Source of the DNA: Lachnospiraceae bacterium C1.1
GTDB lineage: Bacteria; Bacillota; Clostridia; Lachnospirales; Lachnospiraceae
Assembly (NCBI GenBank): GCA_030434875.1
Contig: JAUISW010000001.1
Coordinates: 1,127,501 to 1,191,500, forward strand
Direction of reading: 5' to 3'
Length of the DNA stretch: 64,000 nucleotides
Part shown: piece after piece, positions 8,749 to 16,707 of the stretch
Numbering within the stretch: the first letter of the stretch is position 1
How the letters are laid out: every line of letters starts with the position of its first letter
The notes under the pieces: model-generated
Seen by the model: only the letters and a program-made list of their open reading frames with translations
Told to the model about the DNA's origin: nothing
Databases searched by the model: none
Program-made: the position numbers and the translations under genes

Positions 8749-9195
8749 CTACTTATCCATCTCTATCCACTGTATGAAAGCTGTCTTATCACTGCTGTTA
8801 TACCCAGCCTTCTCATAGAAATGCATAGTCTCCGTCTTCTTTGTTCCTGTCAGTAGCATCATTTTGTAACAGTTTTCCTTCTCCGCAATCTTCTTTGCAT
8901 AATCCAGACATTCACCTGCATATCCGTTTCCTCTGAAATCCGCATGTGTTACCACATTCTCAACAAAAGCATATGGTCTTATATTTCTTGTTAAATTCGG
9001 GATAATCACACAAACACAAGAAGATATAATCTGACCATCAATCTCATTTACGATCAGATGGTGATTCGGATCTTCAATGATCTGATTCCATATTCTTTCA
9101 AGATGTTCATCATGCTTGGGAATACTGTCTTCATGTAAGTAAAGATACAGTTCCAAAAGTGCTTCCAAATCTTCTTTTTTTGCTTCTCGTATCAT
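8749..9195 (-). CDS. GNAT-family N-acetyltransferase
   Basis: A 148-residue protein covering the whole GNAT fold: IREAKKEDLEALLELY at the N-terminus, the acetyl-CoA loop VVTHADFRGNGYAGECL (R/Q-x-x-G-x-G/A) at about residues 84-100, and a C-terminal MHFYEKAGY. It probably transfers acetyl from acetyl-CoA to an amine; the substrate is not evident. It precedes the flavodoxin-fold gene in the same direction. The start at 9195 follows GGTAAGGAGC about 10 bp upstream. Confidence 0.85.
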   Translation of the reverse strand: MIREAKKEDLEALLELYLYLHEDSIPKHDEHLERIWNQIIEDPNHHLIVNEIDGQIISSCVCVIIPNLTRNIRPYAFVENVVTHADFRGNGYAGECLDYAKKIAEKENCYKMMLLTGTKKTETMHFYEKAGYNSSDKTAFIQWIEMDK

Positions 9196-9228
9196 CAGCT
9201 GATGCTCCTTACCTCCTTAACCTGGAAT

Positions 9229-9279
9229 TCAAAGTTCCATAATTTCTAAATCGTCCGGAACAAAAAGCTTTCCATTATC
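9229..9279 (-). pseudogene. C-terminal scrap of an MBL-fold hydrolase
   Basis: Minus-strand translation gives KLFVPDDLEIMEL and a stop, matching the last residues (NLYVPDDLESIEL) of the intact MBL-fold gene at 25107-25907. Only about 16 codons remain, abutting the end of the DUF5714 gene. It is a deletion scar from a second copy of that hydrolase. Confidence 0.65.
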
Positions 9280-9829
9280 CAAAGAAAGGGCATCTTTCTT
9301 TGATACACTGCTGGTTCTGCGATGAGAACTCACAGTGTTGCTTCTCATATTCAATCTGCACACCGTAGTGCTGTCTTACGTACTCTATTCCATGCTTGAA
9401 CGCAATCATAGCATCTCTTTTACAACATCTTGGGCCATTTATCTGGCCAAGTTCTCCTATGGCGCTTGATGTAAATGCCATGTGATCTCCCCAGGTGCCA
9501 TCTTCAGAAAGAGGTCCTGTGCCATCAATAATAGAAAGAGCCGCACCTATAGAAGTTATCGCTCCGCATATTCCCCAGAGTCCACACATTGCTCCCGGCA
9601 TCCGGAGTCCTTCATTAAGAAGTTTCTTTAAAGCGGAGTCTATATCTATTTTGCCACCAGCATTATAATAAGCCATCAAGAGACATGCCCCGTCTAATAT
9701 ATGATGTTCTGGCCCATGTATGCTTATGTAATCTTTTTTTGCCATTGTCTTAAACATATTGATAGGATTAATGCCTTTTTCTTTACGTATATCTTCAATA
9801 ATCCTGTTTGCTTTTTCTTCAATAGTCAT
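9275..9829 (-). CDS. DUF5714-family protein
   Basis: A 184-residue Cys-rich protein. The body ISIHGPEHHILDGACLL, then GGKID, then a Gly/Ala-rich central helix and RCCKRDA, matches what NCBI/Pfam list as DUF5714. The C-terminus CEFSSQNQQCIKERCPFFG has a three-Cys cluster that could bind metal or an Fe-S centre. It follows a GNAT gene by 23 bp and that gene overlaps a MarR gene, so all three form an operon. DUF5714 also occurs fused to methyltransferase-like domains elsewhere. Biochemical function is unknown. Confidence 0.75.
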   Translation of the reverse strand: MTIEEKANRIIEDIRKEKGINPINMFKTMAKKDYISIHGPEHHILDGACLLMAYYNAGGKIDIDSALKKLLNEGLRMPGAMCGLWGICGAITSIGAALSIIDGTGPLSEDGTWGDHMAFTSSAIGELGQINGPRCCKRDAMIAFKHGIEYVRQHYGVQIEYEKQHCEFSSQNQQCIKERCPFFG

Positions 9830-9852
9830 AAGTAGCTTCTCCTATAAACTAA

Positions 9853-10329
9853 TTATGAAGCTCTGTACTCCATAAGAGTTGTGTTCTGCCATTTTCCAAA
9901 TCGATCTTTAGCTATTCTTTCCCTATAGCCAATTTCCCTGAAACCACATTTTTTGTGTAAAGCTATACTTGCTTTATTAATTGAAAATATTGCAGAATAT
10001 ATGCTCCAATATCCACATTGCTCAGCCTCTCGGATAATCGTATTTACCAAAGCTGTTCCTATCCCATGACCTCTATAGTTTCTATCAACATATACACTCA
10101 TTTCAACGCAGCCTTTATATGCGCACCTACTTGAAGAAGGACTTAGCGCTATCCAGCCTACAACCATTCCTTCTTCCTCAAAAACAAACCTGCAATTCTT
10201 TATGTGGCCTTCATTCCACTCAGTAAAACTAGGACACTCTGTATTAAAAGTTGATGTTCCCTCTTCTAATCCCTGCTTGTAAATCTCTGCTACTGTCCCC
10301 CAGTCTTCATCTCTCATTTCTCTAATCAC
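9853..10329 (-). CDS. GNAT acetyltransferase, phosphinothricin-acetyltransferase-like
   Basis: A 158-residue protein. IREMRDEDWGTVAEIYKQG and EGTSTF at the start, the acetyl-CoA loop VDRNYRGHGIGTALV at about 81-95, and HKKCGFREIG resemble Bar/Pat-type N-acetyltransferases, which acetylate phosphinothricin, methionine sulfoximine or small amines. Its start overlaps the end of the MarR gene by 8 bp. Pairing with MarR suggests induction by a small molecule. The true substrate cannot be deduced. Confidence 0.85.
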   Translation of the reverse strand: MIREMRDEDWGTVAEIYKQGLEEGTSTFNTECPSFTEWNEGHIKNCRFVFEEEGMVVGWIALSPSSSRCAYKGCVEMSVYVDRNYRGHGIGTALVNTIIREAEQCGYWSIYSAIFSINKASIALHKKCGFREIGYRERIAKDRFGKWQNTTLMEYRAS

Positions 10330-10765
10330 AGCATTCCACCTCCGATTTTTTTATCGCATCATTATAGATATTTAATGCCTCTAAAACCTGACTCTGTTTT
10401 TCCTTTGGAATCATAGAAAAAACTCTCTTAAACTTCATATTCATATCTTTTTCTATTGTATTGAATCTTGCCATTCCTTCATCAGTCAGATTAAGCACTA
10501 CACATCTGCGATCCCTTGTTGAAGGTTCTCGCAAAACATATCCTTTTTGAACAAGTTCTTCTACAGATCTGCTTACAGCACTTTTATCCATCTTAAGAAG
10601 TTCAGCAAGTTCCTTTACACATATTCCGGGTTTTCTGCCTATCTCAACAACCAGAAAGCATTGAGATGTATTGACGTTACATTGACAGCAATCAGAACTG
10701 TTTAACTTCTCAAGATTACGTTCTAATTCTCTGGTACTTTCTCGAAATAGTTTTACCTTATCCAT
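10322..10765 (-). CDS. MarR-family regulator
   Basis: A 147-residue protein from the ATG at 10765, which has AGGAGG 7-8 bp upstream; an upstream in-frame ATG at 10801 lies inside the promoter. The winged helix is clear: VKELAELLKMDKSAVSRSVE (recognition helix) and the wing REPSTRDRRCVVLNLT. The N-terminal SSDCCQCNVNTSQC has four Cys in a short span, a plausible redox or metal sensor as in some MarR proteins. It is first gene of the MarR-GNAT-DUF5714 operon. Confidence 0.9.
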   Translation of the reverse strand: MDKVKLFRESTRELERNLEKLNSSDCCQCNVNTSQCFLVVEIGRKPGICVKELAELLKMDKSAVSRSVEELVQKGYVLREPSTRDRRCVVLNLTDEGMARFNTIEKDMNMKFKRVFSMIPKEKQSQVLEALNIYNDAIKKSEVECCD

Positions 10766-10788
10766 CGAATGTCCTCCTATGGATTTAA

Positions 10789-10817
10789 ATGATAAAATCA
10801 TTAGTTGTATTTGTCAA
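10789..10817 (-). promoter_or_regulatory. Promoter of the MarR-GNAT-DUF5714 operon with operator symmetry
   Basis: TTGACA (10817-10812) and TATCAT (10794-10789) are exactly 17 bp apart on the minus strand. The inverted repeat TAGTTG/CAACTA overlaps the -35, and GATAAAAT/ATTTTATC elements flank it. This is where the MarR protein would be expected to bind. Confidence 0.6.
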
Positions 10818-10831
10818 CTATTTTATCATAT

Positions 10832-10868
10832 AAAAAAGCCACATAGCCGTTATAAACAACTACATGGC
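10832..10868 (-). terminator. Rho-independent terminator
   Basis: On the minus strand a 9-bp stem (GCCATGTAG / CTATGTGGC, two G-U pairs) is followed by six T. It lies after the Sir2 gene and before the MarR promoter. Confidence 0.6.
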
Positions 10869-11000
10869 AATTACGTGGGCATATTCATTTATCTTATTTG
10901 TGATCTATTGCTTATGATATTTAATACGTATGCTAACCTATCTGATCAATCCTCTTTCAGACCTATCACATAGTCATAAACTACCCTTTCCGAAGTGGAG

Positions 11001-11063
11001 TCTCTTTAATACCGATAATATCTTTCTTTTTCTGAAATCATGCCAGTTTATCCAAAAGCTCAT
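11001..11063. repeat. 63-bp repeat, copy 1 (Sir2 gene 3' end)
   Basis: 63 bases covering the last codons of the Sir2 gene and its downstream flank are identical to 35131-35193, 24 kb away. At the second site the Sir2 tail is joined to a radical SAM gene start. Confidence 0.85.
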
Positions 11064-12033
11064 CTATATCACTGTTAATGCATACGCTCCTATCTTCTAT
11101 CTCTCTGGGACAGTATGCCTCTTTGTAATTCAAGCATGCATATGTAGCTTTTTCATTTTCCATTGTCATTTGCCAGAATGGATACTTGATTATTACTGGT
11201 GTATTGCTGCCTACCCCAAGCTCCAGGAAAAGCACCTGCAGGTTTTCATGTCTTCTAAGGAAATCAGAATAAGCAGCTGATGCTCTATGCCAGCCTCCAT
11301 CTTCAAGGAATGTATCATCACTTCTAAGATTCATGGTAACATCACTGCCATCAATCGGACACTTTGGAATCAAACTGCTGTCAATTTCCATTCTGACCAC
11401 GCCTCCAGATGGTATTGCAAAAATCCCATTACCATCCTTAACAAATCCCTGAGATTTCATGGCACTCATCACCCAGTCTTCATTATCAAAGTTTTCCCTA
11501 ATTGCCGGATTCAAACTTTGAAACAAACCATAATCTCCCTGAGTGTAAAATAATCTTTTCTTATCAAATCCTGCTTTCTGAAAGCAATGATCCACATTTG
11601 TAGTAATCACAAAGTAATCTTTATCCTTAACAAGGTTATAAAGTTTTGAATATGTATCTTTAGGTGCATCAAGGTATCTGTTGATGTAGATATTTCTTGA
11701 CCAATATGCCCAGAACTCTTCCTTGGTTTTGTATGGGTAAAACCCGCCTGAATACATGTCCTGAAAACCATATTTTTCTTCAAAATCAGAAAACCACTTT
11801 TTAAACCGGTCTCCACTGTACGTAAACCCTGCGGAAGTAGAAAGTCCTGCCCCGGCTCCAACAACAATAGCATCAGCAGCCCTTATTTCTTCTTTTAATC
11901 TGTCAAGCTGCTCTATATCATCATCTTTCCCGAGGGACATACCGCTGTTAAAACTATGTATGGCACTTAAACCTTTTTCTATTGTTTCCTGATATCCATT
12001 TGGCTGAAACGATCTGATCTTAGCCGTTATCAT
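11038..12033 (-). CDS. SirTM-like Sir2 family NAD-dependent protein
   Basis: A 331-residue Sir2-fold protein. VVGAGAGLSTSAGF (NAD-binding GAGxS) lies at about residues 57-70, and ITTNVDHCFQKAGF carries the Asn/Asp-His set. Where canonical deacylases have a catalytic His-Gly, this protein has YTQGDYG, that is Gln. This Asn/Gln arrangement is the hallmark of class M sirtuins (SirTM), which ADP-ribosylate lipoylated GcvH-like carrier protein. The usual SirTM partners (macrodomain, GcvH-L, LplA2) are not in the window, so the substrate is open. The gene has its own terminator and lies between SnoaL-like and MarR genes. Confidence 0.75.
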   Translation of the reverse strand: MITAKIRSFQPNGYQETIEKGLSAIHSFNSGMSLGKDDDIEQLDRLKEEIRAADAIVVGAGAGLSTSAGFTYSGDRFKKWFSDFEEKYGFQDMYSGGFYPYKTKEEFWAYWSRNIYINRYLDAPKDTYSKLYNLVKDKDYFVITTNVDHCFQKAGFDKKRLFYTQGDYGLFQSLNPAIRENFDNEDWVMSAMKSQGFVKDGNGIFAIPSGGVVRMEIDSSLIPKCPIDGSDVTMNLRSDDTFLEDGGWHRASAAYSDFLRRHENLQVLFLELGVGSNTPVIIKYPFWQMTMENEKATYACLNYKEAYCPREIEDRSVCINSDIDELLDKLA

Positions 12034-12139
12034 TGTAAAACACTCCTTACATTTTAACCATTTAACAGTTTTTCATATATTTCAAAATCAATGTCCTTAA
12101 TAACATTGAAAACAATCTTCATCTCACTACTTCGTGGCA

Positions 12140-12162
12140 GATGTAGTTGCAATGGTTACATT
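12140..12162. promoter_or_regulatory. Second copy of GATGTAA-N9-TTACATC-like site
   Basis: GATGTAG-N9-TTACATT overlaps the stop codon of the SnoaL-like gene and repeats, with the same 9-bp spacer, the operator over that gene's promoter (13045-13067). It may be a second binding site for the same regulator or a relic of another promoter. Confidence 0.35.
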
Positions 12163-12994
12163 AAAACTTTCCGTTTTCATTAGCCCATGTAGACTTATCA
12201 GCTAATGTCTCCATTACATCCCAGTGCTCTGCGATAAATCCGTTCTCAACACGGAACAGATCATAGTAGGTTGTAGGTACACCGCCAAAGGTTCCTTCTG
12301 AGTAGGCAAGTGCATAATCTCCATCTGCAAGAACCATATGAGTCTTGTTATAAACCATTGAGATTCCCTGCTTAGCCATAGCTTCAAGTGCAGCTCCAAG
12401 ACCGGAAAGACCATCTGCTATTGCTGTGTTATGCTGAATATACTTGTCTCCGTCATAATATGAAGTAAGCTTATCCGGATTCTCCCCGCGGAGTACATCG
12501 CCTACAAATCCGGCAACAACCTTACGTGTTTCTTCCTTGTCTACATCTTTCTTCTCAAGAGTTCCATCAATCTGAGTATGTCCTGAAGGATTAGGAGCTG
12601 CCTTGTCTGCCAGATTATCCCAGTGCTCTGCAATCTTACCGTCTGCATCGAATCTAAAAACATCGAATCCGACCTGCTCTCCTGCTCCTGCAAAATTATA
12701 TACTGTCTGAAGGAAAACCTTATCTCCATCCTCGAATGCACGAATGTTATTAACTGTTGTTTTTACAGGTGCCTGTGCAAGTCCTTCAACAGCTGCTACA
12801 AATGCATCTGCCCCTGTTCCAAATGCGAGGTTATGCTGAATATAACCTGGTGCAAGAAGTTCCTTTGCCTTTGCTGTATCTCCTGATACGAATGTTCCGA
12901 TGAGTGCTAATGCTTTTTCCTTATTTGTCATGATTATTTTCATTTCTGGGCTCTGCCCTGCGAGGTAATTATCCTGGAATATTAAAAAGTTCAT
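12161..12994 (-). CDS. Tandem SnoaL-like (NTF2-fold) protein
   Basis: Up to 277 residues holding two consecutive SnoaL-like domains. Each has the series YIQHN, a FEDGDKVFLQTVY or LADGDYALAYSEG strand pair, and FDVFRFDADGKIAEHWDN or YDLFRVENGFIAEHWDV. The two halves are homologous, about residues 23-140 and 150-277. NTF2-fold proteins of this type are often ester cyclases or small-molecule-binding domains; the ligand is unknown. The start is uncertain: no ribosome site is obvious, and ATGs at 12943 or 12931 would remove an unconserved 17-21 residue lead. Transcription starts from a strong promoter at 13029-13057. Confidence 0.8.
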   Translation of the reverse strand: MNFLIFQDNYLAGQSPEMKIIMTNKEKALALIGTFVSGDTAKAKELLAPGYIQHNLAFGTGADAFVAAVEGLAQAPVKTTVNNIRAFEDGDKVFLQTVYNFAGAGEQVGFDVFRFDADGKIAEHWDNLADKAAPNPSGHTQIDGTLEKKDVDKEETRKVVAGFVGDVLRGENPDKLTSYYDGDKYIQHNTAIADGLSGLGAALEAMAKQGISMVYNKTHMVLADGDYALAYSEGTFGGVPTTYYDLFRVENGFIAEHWDVMETLADKSTWANENGKF

Positions 12995-13000
12995 TGATGT

Positions 13001-13067
13001 AACCGTTACGGTTTCATCTGATAGTGCAAATATATCACCTCAGAGATGTAATGTCAATAGTTACATC
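13001..13067 (-). promoter_or_regulatory. Strong promoter with palindromic operator for the SnoaL-like gene
   Basis: TTGACA (13057-13052), 17 bp, TATATT (13034-13029) on the minus strand. GATGTAA-N9-TTACATC (13045-13067) is a perfect palindrome centred on the -35. A second palindrome AACCGTTACGGTT (13001-13013) lies just downstream. Together they indicate tight repression by a dimeric regulator not identified here. Confidence 0.6.
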
Positions 13068-13081
13068 AAAATAATTTTTTA

Positions 13082-13127
13082 AAAAACAAGTGACTATAAA
13101 TCTTTCGACTTATAGCCACCGTTTTTG
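13082..13127. terminator. Hairpin with flanking A and T runs
   Basis: GTGACTATAA and TTATAGCCAC (13090-13119) form a 10-bp stem with one mismatch, flanked by an A run on the left and a T run on the right. It could work in either direction between the cyclophilin-like and SnoaL-like genes. Confidence 0.5.
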
Positions 13128-13169
13128 TACCAATATATTTCTACTTTAATAATCACTATCCCATGCTAA

Positions 13170-13359
13170 GATGTAAGGGTCAAAAGTAAATTTTGCCCCT
13201 TACTGATGTCACGGATTGCTTCATTGCTACGCAATTCCCGCAATCCTAAAACACTAGCATTCCGCGTAATAACGCTACTTGCTCGTGTTTTGCGGGTCCC
13301 AAGGTCTCAATCCTCTTTGTGCAAGCACAATCGGATTTTGACCTTTTGACCCTGACATC
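13170..13359. mobile_element. 190-bp MITE with 17-bp inverted ends and 7-bp target duplication
   Basis: The left end GATGTAAGGGTCAAAAG (13170-13186) and the complement of the right end (13343-13359) match at 16 of 17 bases. ATGCTAA flanks both sides (13163-13169 and 13360-13366) as a perfect 7-bp direct repeat. The element is too short to encode a transposase. It inserted two codons before the stop of the cyclophilin-like gene, and its sequence now supplies the end of that reading frame. Confidence 0.8.
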
Positions 13360-13961
13360 ATGCTAATAGTTATTGTAACATCGCCATTTGAAAGCAACTC
13401 AGTCATGCCAGCCTCATCCTTATCAGATATGTGACCTAACCGTGTGTATGACCAGCTGTTAGAACCATAGAACACAACCATTTGATTCCCTGAATAAAGA
13501 ACTATATCCCCTGATGATGTTGTCGTCTGTTTGTCATTTCTTGGAAGACTTTGACCTATAGATCCCACCTGCTCAAATCCGCCATACATTGACATCTGAA
13601 TTGTGACATCACCATCTCTGGCCATATCCCGCAATGCTTCTACAGCCTGGTTGTCTTCCCAGTCTACATTAACTTTTGTATCGCCAATCTTCATTATCAT
13701 AGTAGCTTCTCCAATGCTAATATCATCAGAAGAAGAGTCACTCGCAACAGCTTGATTATCAGTTTCTTCTGTTTGATATGTTTCTAAGGCTTCTAATAAT
13801 ATAGTTCCCTCTGTACTTTCTGCTTCTATATCTTCCGATTCAGAAATAACAGCAATCGAATCATGATTTTTATCCATAGCCTCCATATTATCTGAACAGG
13901 CACTAACACAAAACATCATGAACACACTAAGTGCCATTGCAATCATTTTTGCTATCATCAC
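13275..13961 (-). CDS. Cyclophilin-like lipoprotein, C-terminus extended by a MITE
   Basis: A 228-residue protein. MMIAKMIAMALSVFMMFCVSAC is a lipoprotein signal ending in the lipobox VSAC. An acidic Ser-rich linker runs to about residue 80. A cyclophilin-like fold domain follows (residues 85-200: VNVDWEDNQAVEAL, MYGGFEQVG, DIVLYSGNQMVVFYGSNSW), the PF18050-type domain found alone or fused in gut Firmicutes; no isomerase activity is established. The last 27 residues are encoded by the inserted MITE. Removing the element and one target copy would end the protein at TITISMG. It is the last of a minus-strand run with a flavodoxin-like gene 10 bp upstream. Confidence 0.85.
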   Translation of the reverse strand: MMIAKMIAMALSVFMMFCVSACSDNMEAMDKNHDSIAVISESEDIEAESTEGTILLEALETYQTEETDNQAVASDSSSDDISIGEATMIMKIGDTKVNVDWEDNQAVEALRDMARDGDVTIQMSMYGGFEQVGSIGQSLPRNDKQTTTSSGDIVLYSGNQMVVFYGSNSWSYTRLGHISDKDEAGMTELLSNGDVTITISMMSGSKGQNPIVLAQRGLRPWDPQNTSK

Positions 13962-13971
13962 AAAACTTCCT

Positions 13972-14514
13972 CTATTTTAAAGCCTTACCAAACTCGAAAG
14001 CCTCGTTTAACTCTTCTATTTTCCCGGATGCCTCACCCATATCACCTATGCCACCGCAGAATAAGGAACCTGAAAACTGAGCCTTTTCGAAGCAATCAAC
14101 CCATCCCTGAAGTCCACTTTCCGCCTTTTTAGGCACAAACTCTTCATCCTCAGCTGCTACAGAGAGCATATATACATTTCTAAATCTATAATCTGAAGGA
14201 TATAGAGGATTGAGCCTGTCCAAAAGAGTCTTCATCTGACCACTCATCTCATAGTAATAAATAGGAGTGACGAATACCAATGTATCTACGTTCTTTACTT
14301 TATCAGCAATCGTGGCAGCATCATCCTTAATGACACATTTCTGAGTATTCTGACATGCCAGACATCCTATACAAAAGCCTATGCTCTTCCCTTTAAGACT
14401 TATATGCTCCACATCATGACCTGATGCTTTGGCTCCTTCTATAAGCTTTTCAGTAAGTATATCTGAATTGCTATTTGCACGAAGGCTTGTTGAAATTACT
14501 AATACTTTGCTCAT
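13972..14514 (-). CDS. NADPH-dependent FMN reductase / iron-sulfur flavoprotein-like
   Basis: A 180-residue flavodoxin-fold protein. KVLVISTSLRANSNSDIL is the FMN phosphate loop. IGFCIGCLACQNTQKCVIKDD carries a CxxCxxC-type cysteine set that in this family can hold a 4Fe-4S cluster. FVTPIYYYEMSGQMKTLLDR is the flavin-stacking region. It probably reduces FMN or quinone-like compounds. It is one of three related proteins here (19254-19781, 19782-20315). Confidence 0.88.
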   Translation of the reverse strand: MSKVLVISTSLRANSNSDILTEKLIEGAKASGHDVEHISLKGKSIGFCIGCLACQNTQKCVIKDDAATIADKVKNVDTLVFVTPIYYYEMSGQMKTLLDRLNPLYPSDYRFRNVYMLSVAAEDEEFVPKKAESGLQGWVDCFEKAQFSGSLFCGGIGDMGEASGKIEELNEAFEFGKALK

Positions 14515-14527
14515 ATCATCTCATCCT

Positions 14528-14743
14528 TTATTTCTTTTCTATTGGCACGACATTTTCTATCTTCTTAATCAGTTTTGCGGGAACGCCTCCCACAATTGTG
14601 TTTTCCTCCACATCCTTTGTCACAACTGCTCCGGCTGCAATTACAGCACCGTCACCGATCGTAACTCCTCTGGTAATAATGGCTCCTGCTCCAATCCATA
14701 CTCTGTTTCCAATATGTATAAAGATATTCCAGTATTTCTTCAA
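14528..14743 (-). pseudogene. 3' remnant of a sugar O-acetyltransferase
   Basis: Seventy-one codons encode the end of a left-handed beta-helix acetyltransferase: [45 protein letters not shown]. The acceptor-binding N-terminal two thirds are missing; compare the full 187-residue relative at 24468-25031. The remnant sits 9 bp beyond the end of the alpha/beta hydrolase gene. It is probably non-functional. Confidence 0.75.
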
Positions 14744-14752
14744 CCGTTATCA

Positions 14753-15754
14753 TTATTTCAGATTCTCCTTAAAGAAGTTCTCCAGCTTGTCAAAAGGAAT
14801 ATAATCCTTATCACCACCATCATAAAGATCAGTATGTACCGCATCAGGGATTATCATAAGTTCCTTATTATCTGCATACTTGCTGTCTTTGACCATATCT
14901 GCATATGCATCCTTTGAGAAGTAGCAGGAATGTGCCTTTTCTCCATGTACAAGTAAAACTGCACTTCTGATTTCATTGCTGTACTTAAGAATTGGCTGAT
15001 TTACAAAAGATTCACAGCCGATCACATTCCAACCACCGTTGGAATTAAGACTTCTCTTGTGATATCCTCTGTCAGTCTTGTAATAGTCATAGTAGTCTTT
15101 TACAAAGAAAGGTGCATCCTCCGGAAGTGGGTCTACAACTCCGCCTCCAAGCTTATATTCGCCTGCCTTAAGATCTTCAAGTCTCTGAGCACACATGGCT
15201 GCTTTCTTCTGATATCTTGCTTCTTCACTGTCTTCTGAGTCAAAATATCCCTTGGCATTTACTCTTGTCATGTCATACATTGTCATAGCAGCTGTAGCCT
15301 TGATCCTTGTATCAAGAGCTGCCGTATTGATTGACATCCCGCCCCAGCCACAGATACCGATTATTCCAATCCTCTCATGATCTACTTTTTCGTTTAATGA
15401 AAGAAAGTCAACAGCAGCCATGAAATCTTCTGTATTGATATCCGGCGATGCCATGTATCTTACATTCCCACCGGACTCTCCTGTAAAAGAAGGGTCAAAG
15501 GCTATCGTCAAAAATCCTCTCTCAGCCATTGTCTGAGCATAGAGCCCTGAACACTGCTCCTTAACTGCTCCGAATGGTCCACATACAGCAATTGCAGGAA
15601 GTTTGCCCTCTGCATTCTTAGGAACATACATATCTGCTGCCAGTGTGATTCCATATCTGTTTACGAATGTTACTTTGCTGTGGTCAACCTTATCACTTTT
15701 CTTAAAGGTCTTATCCCACTCGGTTACAAGGTTTAGTTCTTCTTTTCTGATCAT
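14753..15754 (-). CDS. Alpha/beta hydrolase (dienelactone-hydrolase-like)
   Basis: A 333-residue protein from the ATG at 15754, 7 bp after GGAGG. The fold is clear: VTFVNRYGITLAADMYVP, the oxyanion segment CGPFGAVKEQ, AFDPSFTGESGG, the nucleophile elbow IGIIGICGWGG and the late His in AVHTDLYD. The elbow places a Cys where esterases have Ser, as in dienelactone hydrolase. It closely parallels the lipoprotein hydrolase at 61435-62613. A LysR gene upstream, divergent, is broken. Substrate is unknown. Confidence 0.85.
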   Translation of the reverse strand: MIRKEELNLVTEWDKTFKKSDKVDHSKVTFVNRYGITLAADMYVPKNAEGKLPAIAVCGPFGAVKEQCSGLYAQTMAERGFLTIAFDPSFTGESGGNVRYMASPDINTEDFMAAVDFLSLNEKVDHERIGIIGICGWGGMSINTAALDTRIKATAAMTMYDMTRVNAKGYFDSEDSEEARYQKKAAMCAQRLEDLKAGEYKLGGGVVDPLPEDAPFFVKDYYDYYKTDRGYHKRSLNSNGGWNVIGCESFVNQPILKYSNEIRSAVLLVHGEKAHSCYFSKDAYADMVKDSKYADNKELMIIPDAVHTDLYDGGDKDYIPFDKLENFFKENLK

Positions 15755-15774
15755 TTTACATTCCTCCGTATTAA

Positions 15775-15990
15775 TCACTTTTCTTTCTGAATCTGTCTTA
15801 TCAAAAAATCCATGTTATCAACTTTTTTCTGGCTGTCATGAAGCTCATCCATAAGATGGCACCGGCATTTCCTAAGATCTCGAAGAAGTGTATCGGTGTC
15901 ACCTTCTTCATACATCTTTTTCATAAAGTTTATTTCTTTTTCATTGCAGCCCATGTCCGAAAGACCTTCAAGAATCTTTTCTGTATCCAT
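15775..15990 (-). CDS. Small helical protein upstream of the hydrolase
   Basis: Seventy-one residues, highly charged and probably two or three helices, with two Cys in LRKCRCHLMDEL. It lies 20 bp upstream of the hydrolase start in the same direction and has an AGGAGC-like site before its ATG. I do not recognise it. Its place between the divergent LysR and the hydrolase suggests co-expression with the hydrolase. Confidence 0.6.
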   Translation of the reverse strand: MDTEKILEGLSDMGCNEKEINFMKKMYEEGDTDTLLRDLRKCRCHLMDELHDSQKKVDNMDFLIRQIQKEK

Positions 15991-16111
15991 CTTTTTGCTC
16001 CTTCTGACTTCATAGTAAATCCTTGACCAGATTTTCGCTAATGAATAAAATAAATATCATGATATTCACTTTTGGAATAACACATAAATTGTCAGCTTTA
16101 GGGAGGTTTTC

Positions 16112-16378
16112 ATGGAAATAAAAAATCTCAAATACTTCCTTGCAGTTGCAAGGGAAGAAAATATGTCAAAGGCTGCTGATCAGCTTCATGTATCACAGCC
16201 CACTCTTTCAAAGACGTTAAAAGCATTAGAGGAAGAACTTGGAAAGAAACTGTTTGTGAGGCACAGTTTCAGCATTTCGCTTACGGACGAAGGGATGCTC
16301 CTTCGTGACAGGGCTCAGGATCTTGTTGCCATGTCCGATAAGATAGAACAGGAATTTAACTCCCTGGATGATATAACA
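16112..16378 (+). pseudogene. LysR regulator truncated after the DNA-binding domain
   Basis: About 89 residues of an LTTR winged helix: EIKNLKYFLAVAREENMSKA, LHVSQPTLSKTLKALEEELG and FSISLTDEG, close to the intact LysR at 62825-63685. The frame then runs for 17 meaningless codons through the 3' part of an MBL-hydrolase fragment lying on the other strand, to a stop at 16432. The whole ligand-binding domain is lost. The good ribosome site GGGAGG remains, so a DNA-binding stub could still be made. Confidence 0.8.
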
Positions 16379-16705
16379 ACAAATTCTTTACATTTAAATT
16401 CTCAGCCAGCTCACAGGCATCCTTCACTGTAGAGTGATGCTTCTCGTACGGATCAAAAATATCTCTCTCTGAATACAGATAAAATGCCTCATGAAGAAGC
16501 CACTCACTGTCCTTGGCATATTTTTCTTCACAATCTGTATATGGTTCATCGCCACAACAAGTGAGCTTCTTTCCATTTCCCATATCCATGCAAAAGCCAT
16601 ATTGATCAGCCTTTGTCGATTGGATATCAAAGAAGGTTACATCATGACCTATGATATTCTTTGTTTCACCATCATGAACCTCTACTAAATGAAGTCTATC
16701 CCGGA
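16379..16705 (-). pseudogene. Internal fragment of an MBL-fold hydrolase
   Basis: The minus-strand frame matches the middle of the intact MBL protein (25107-25907) from DRLHLVEVHD through GHDVTFFDI, LTCCGDEPYT and EKHHSTVKDACELAENLNVK. The metal-binding N-terminus and the C-terminus are missing. One end is fused to the truncated LysR gene, the other abuts the ACT-domain gene. It is the middle of a copy whose tail is unaccounted for; the scrap at 9229-9279 is a tail of such a copy. Confidence 0.8.
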
Positions 16706-16707
16706 AG

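Noticed and set aside
16112..16432. Complete 106-residue regulator
   Set aside because: After about residue 89 the frame reads antisense through an MBL fragment, so it is a truncated LysR rather than a natural short protein.
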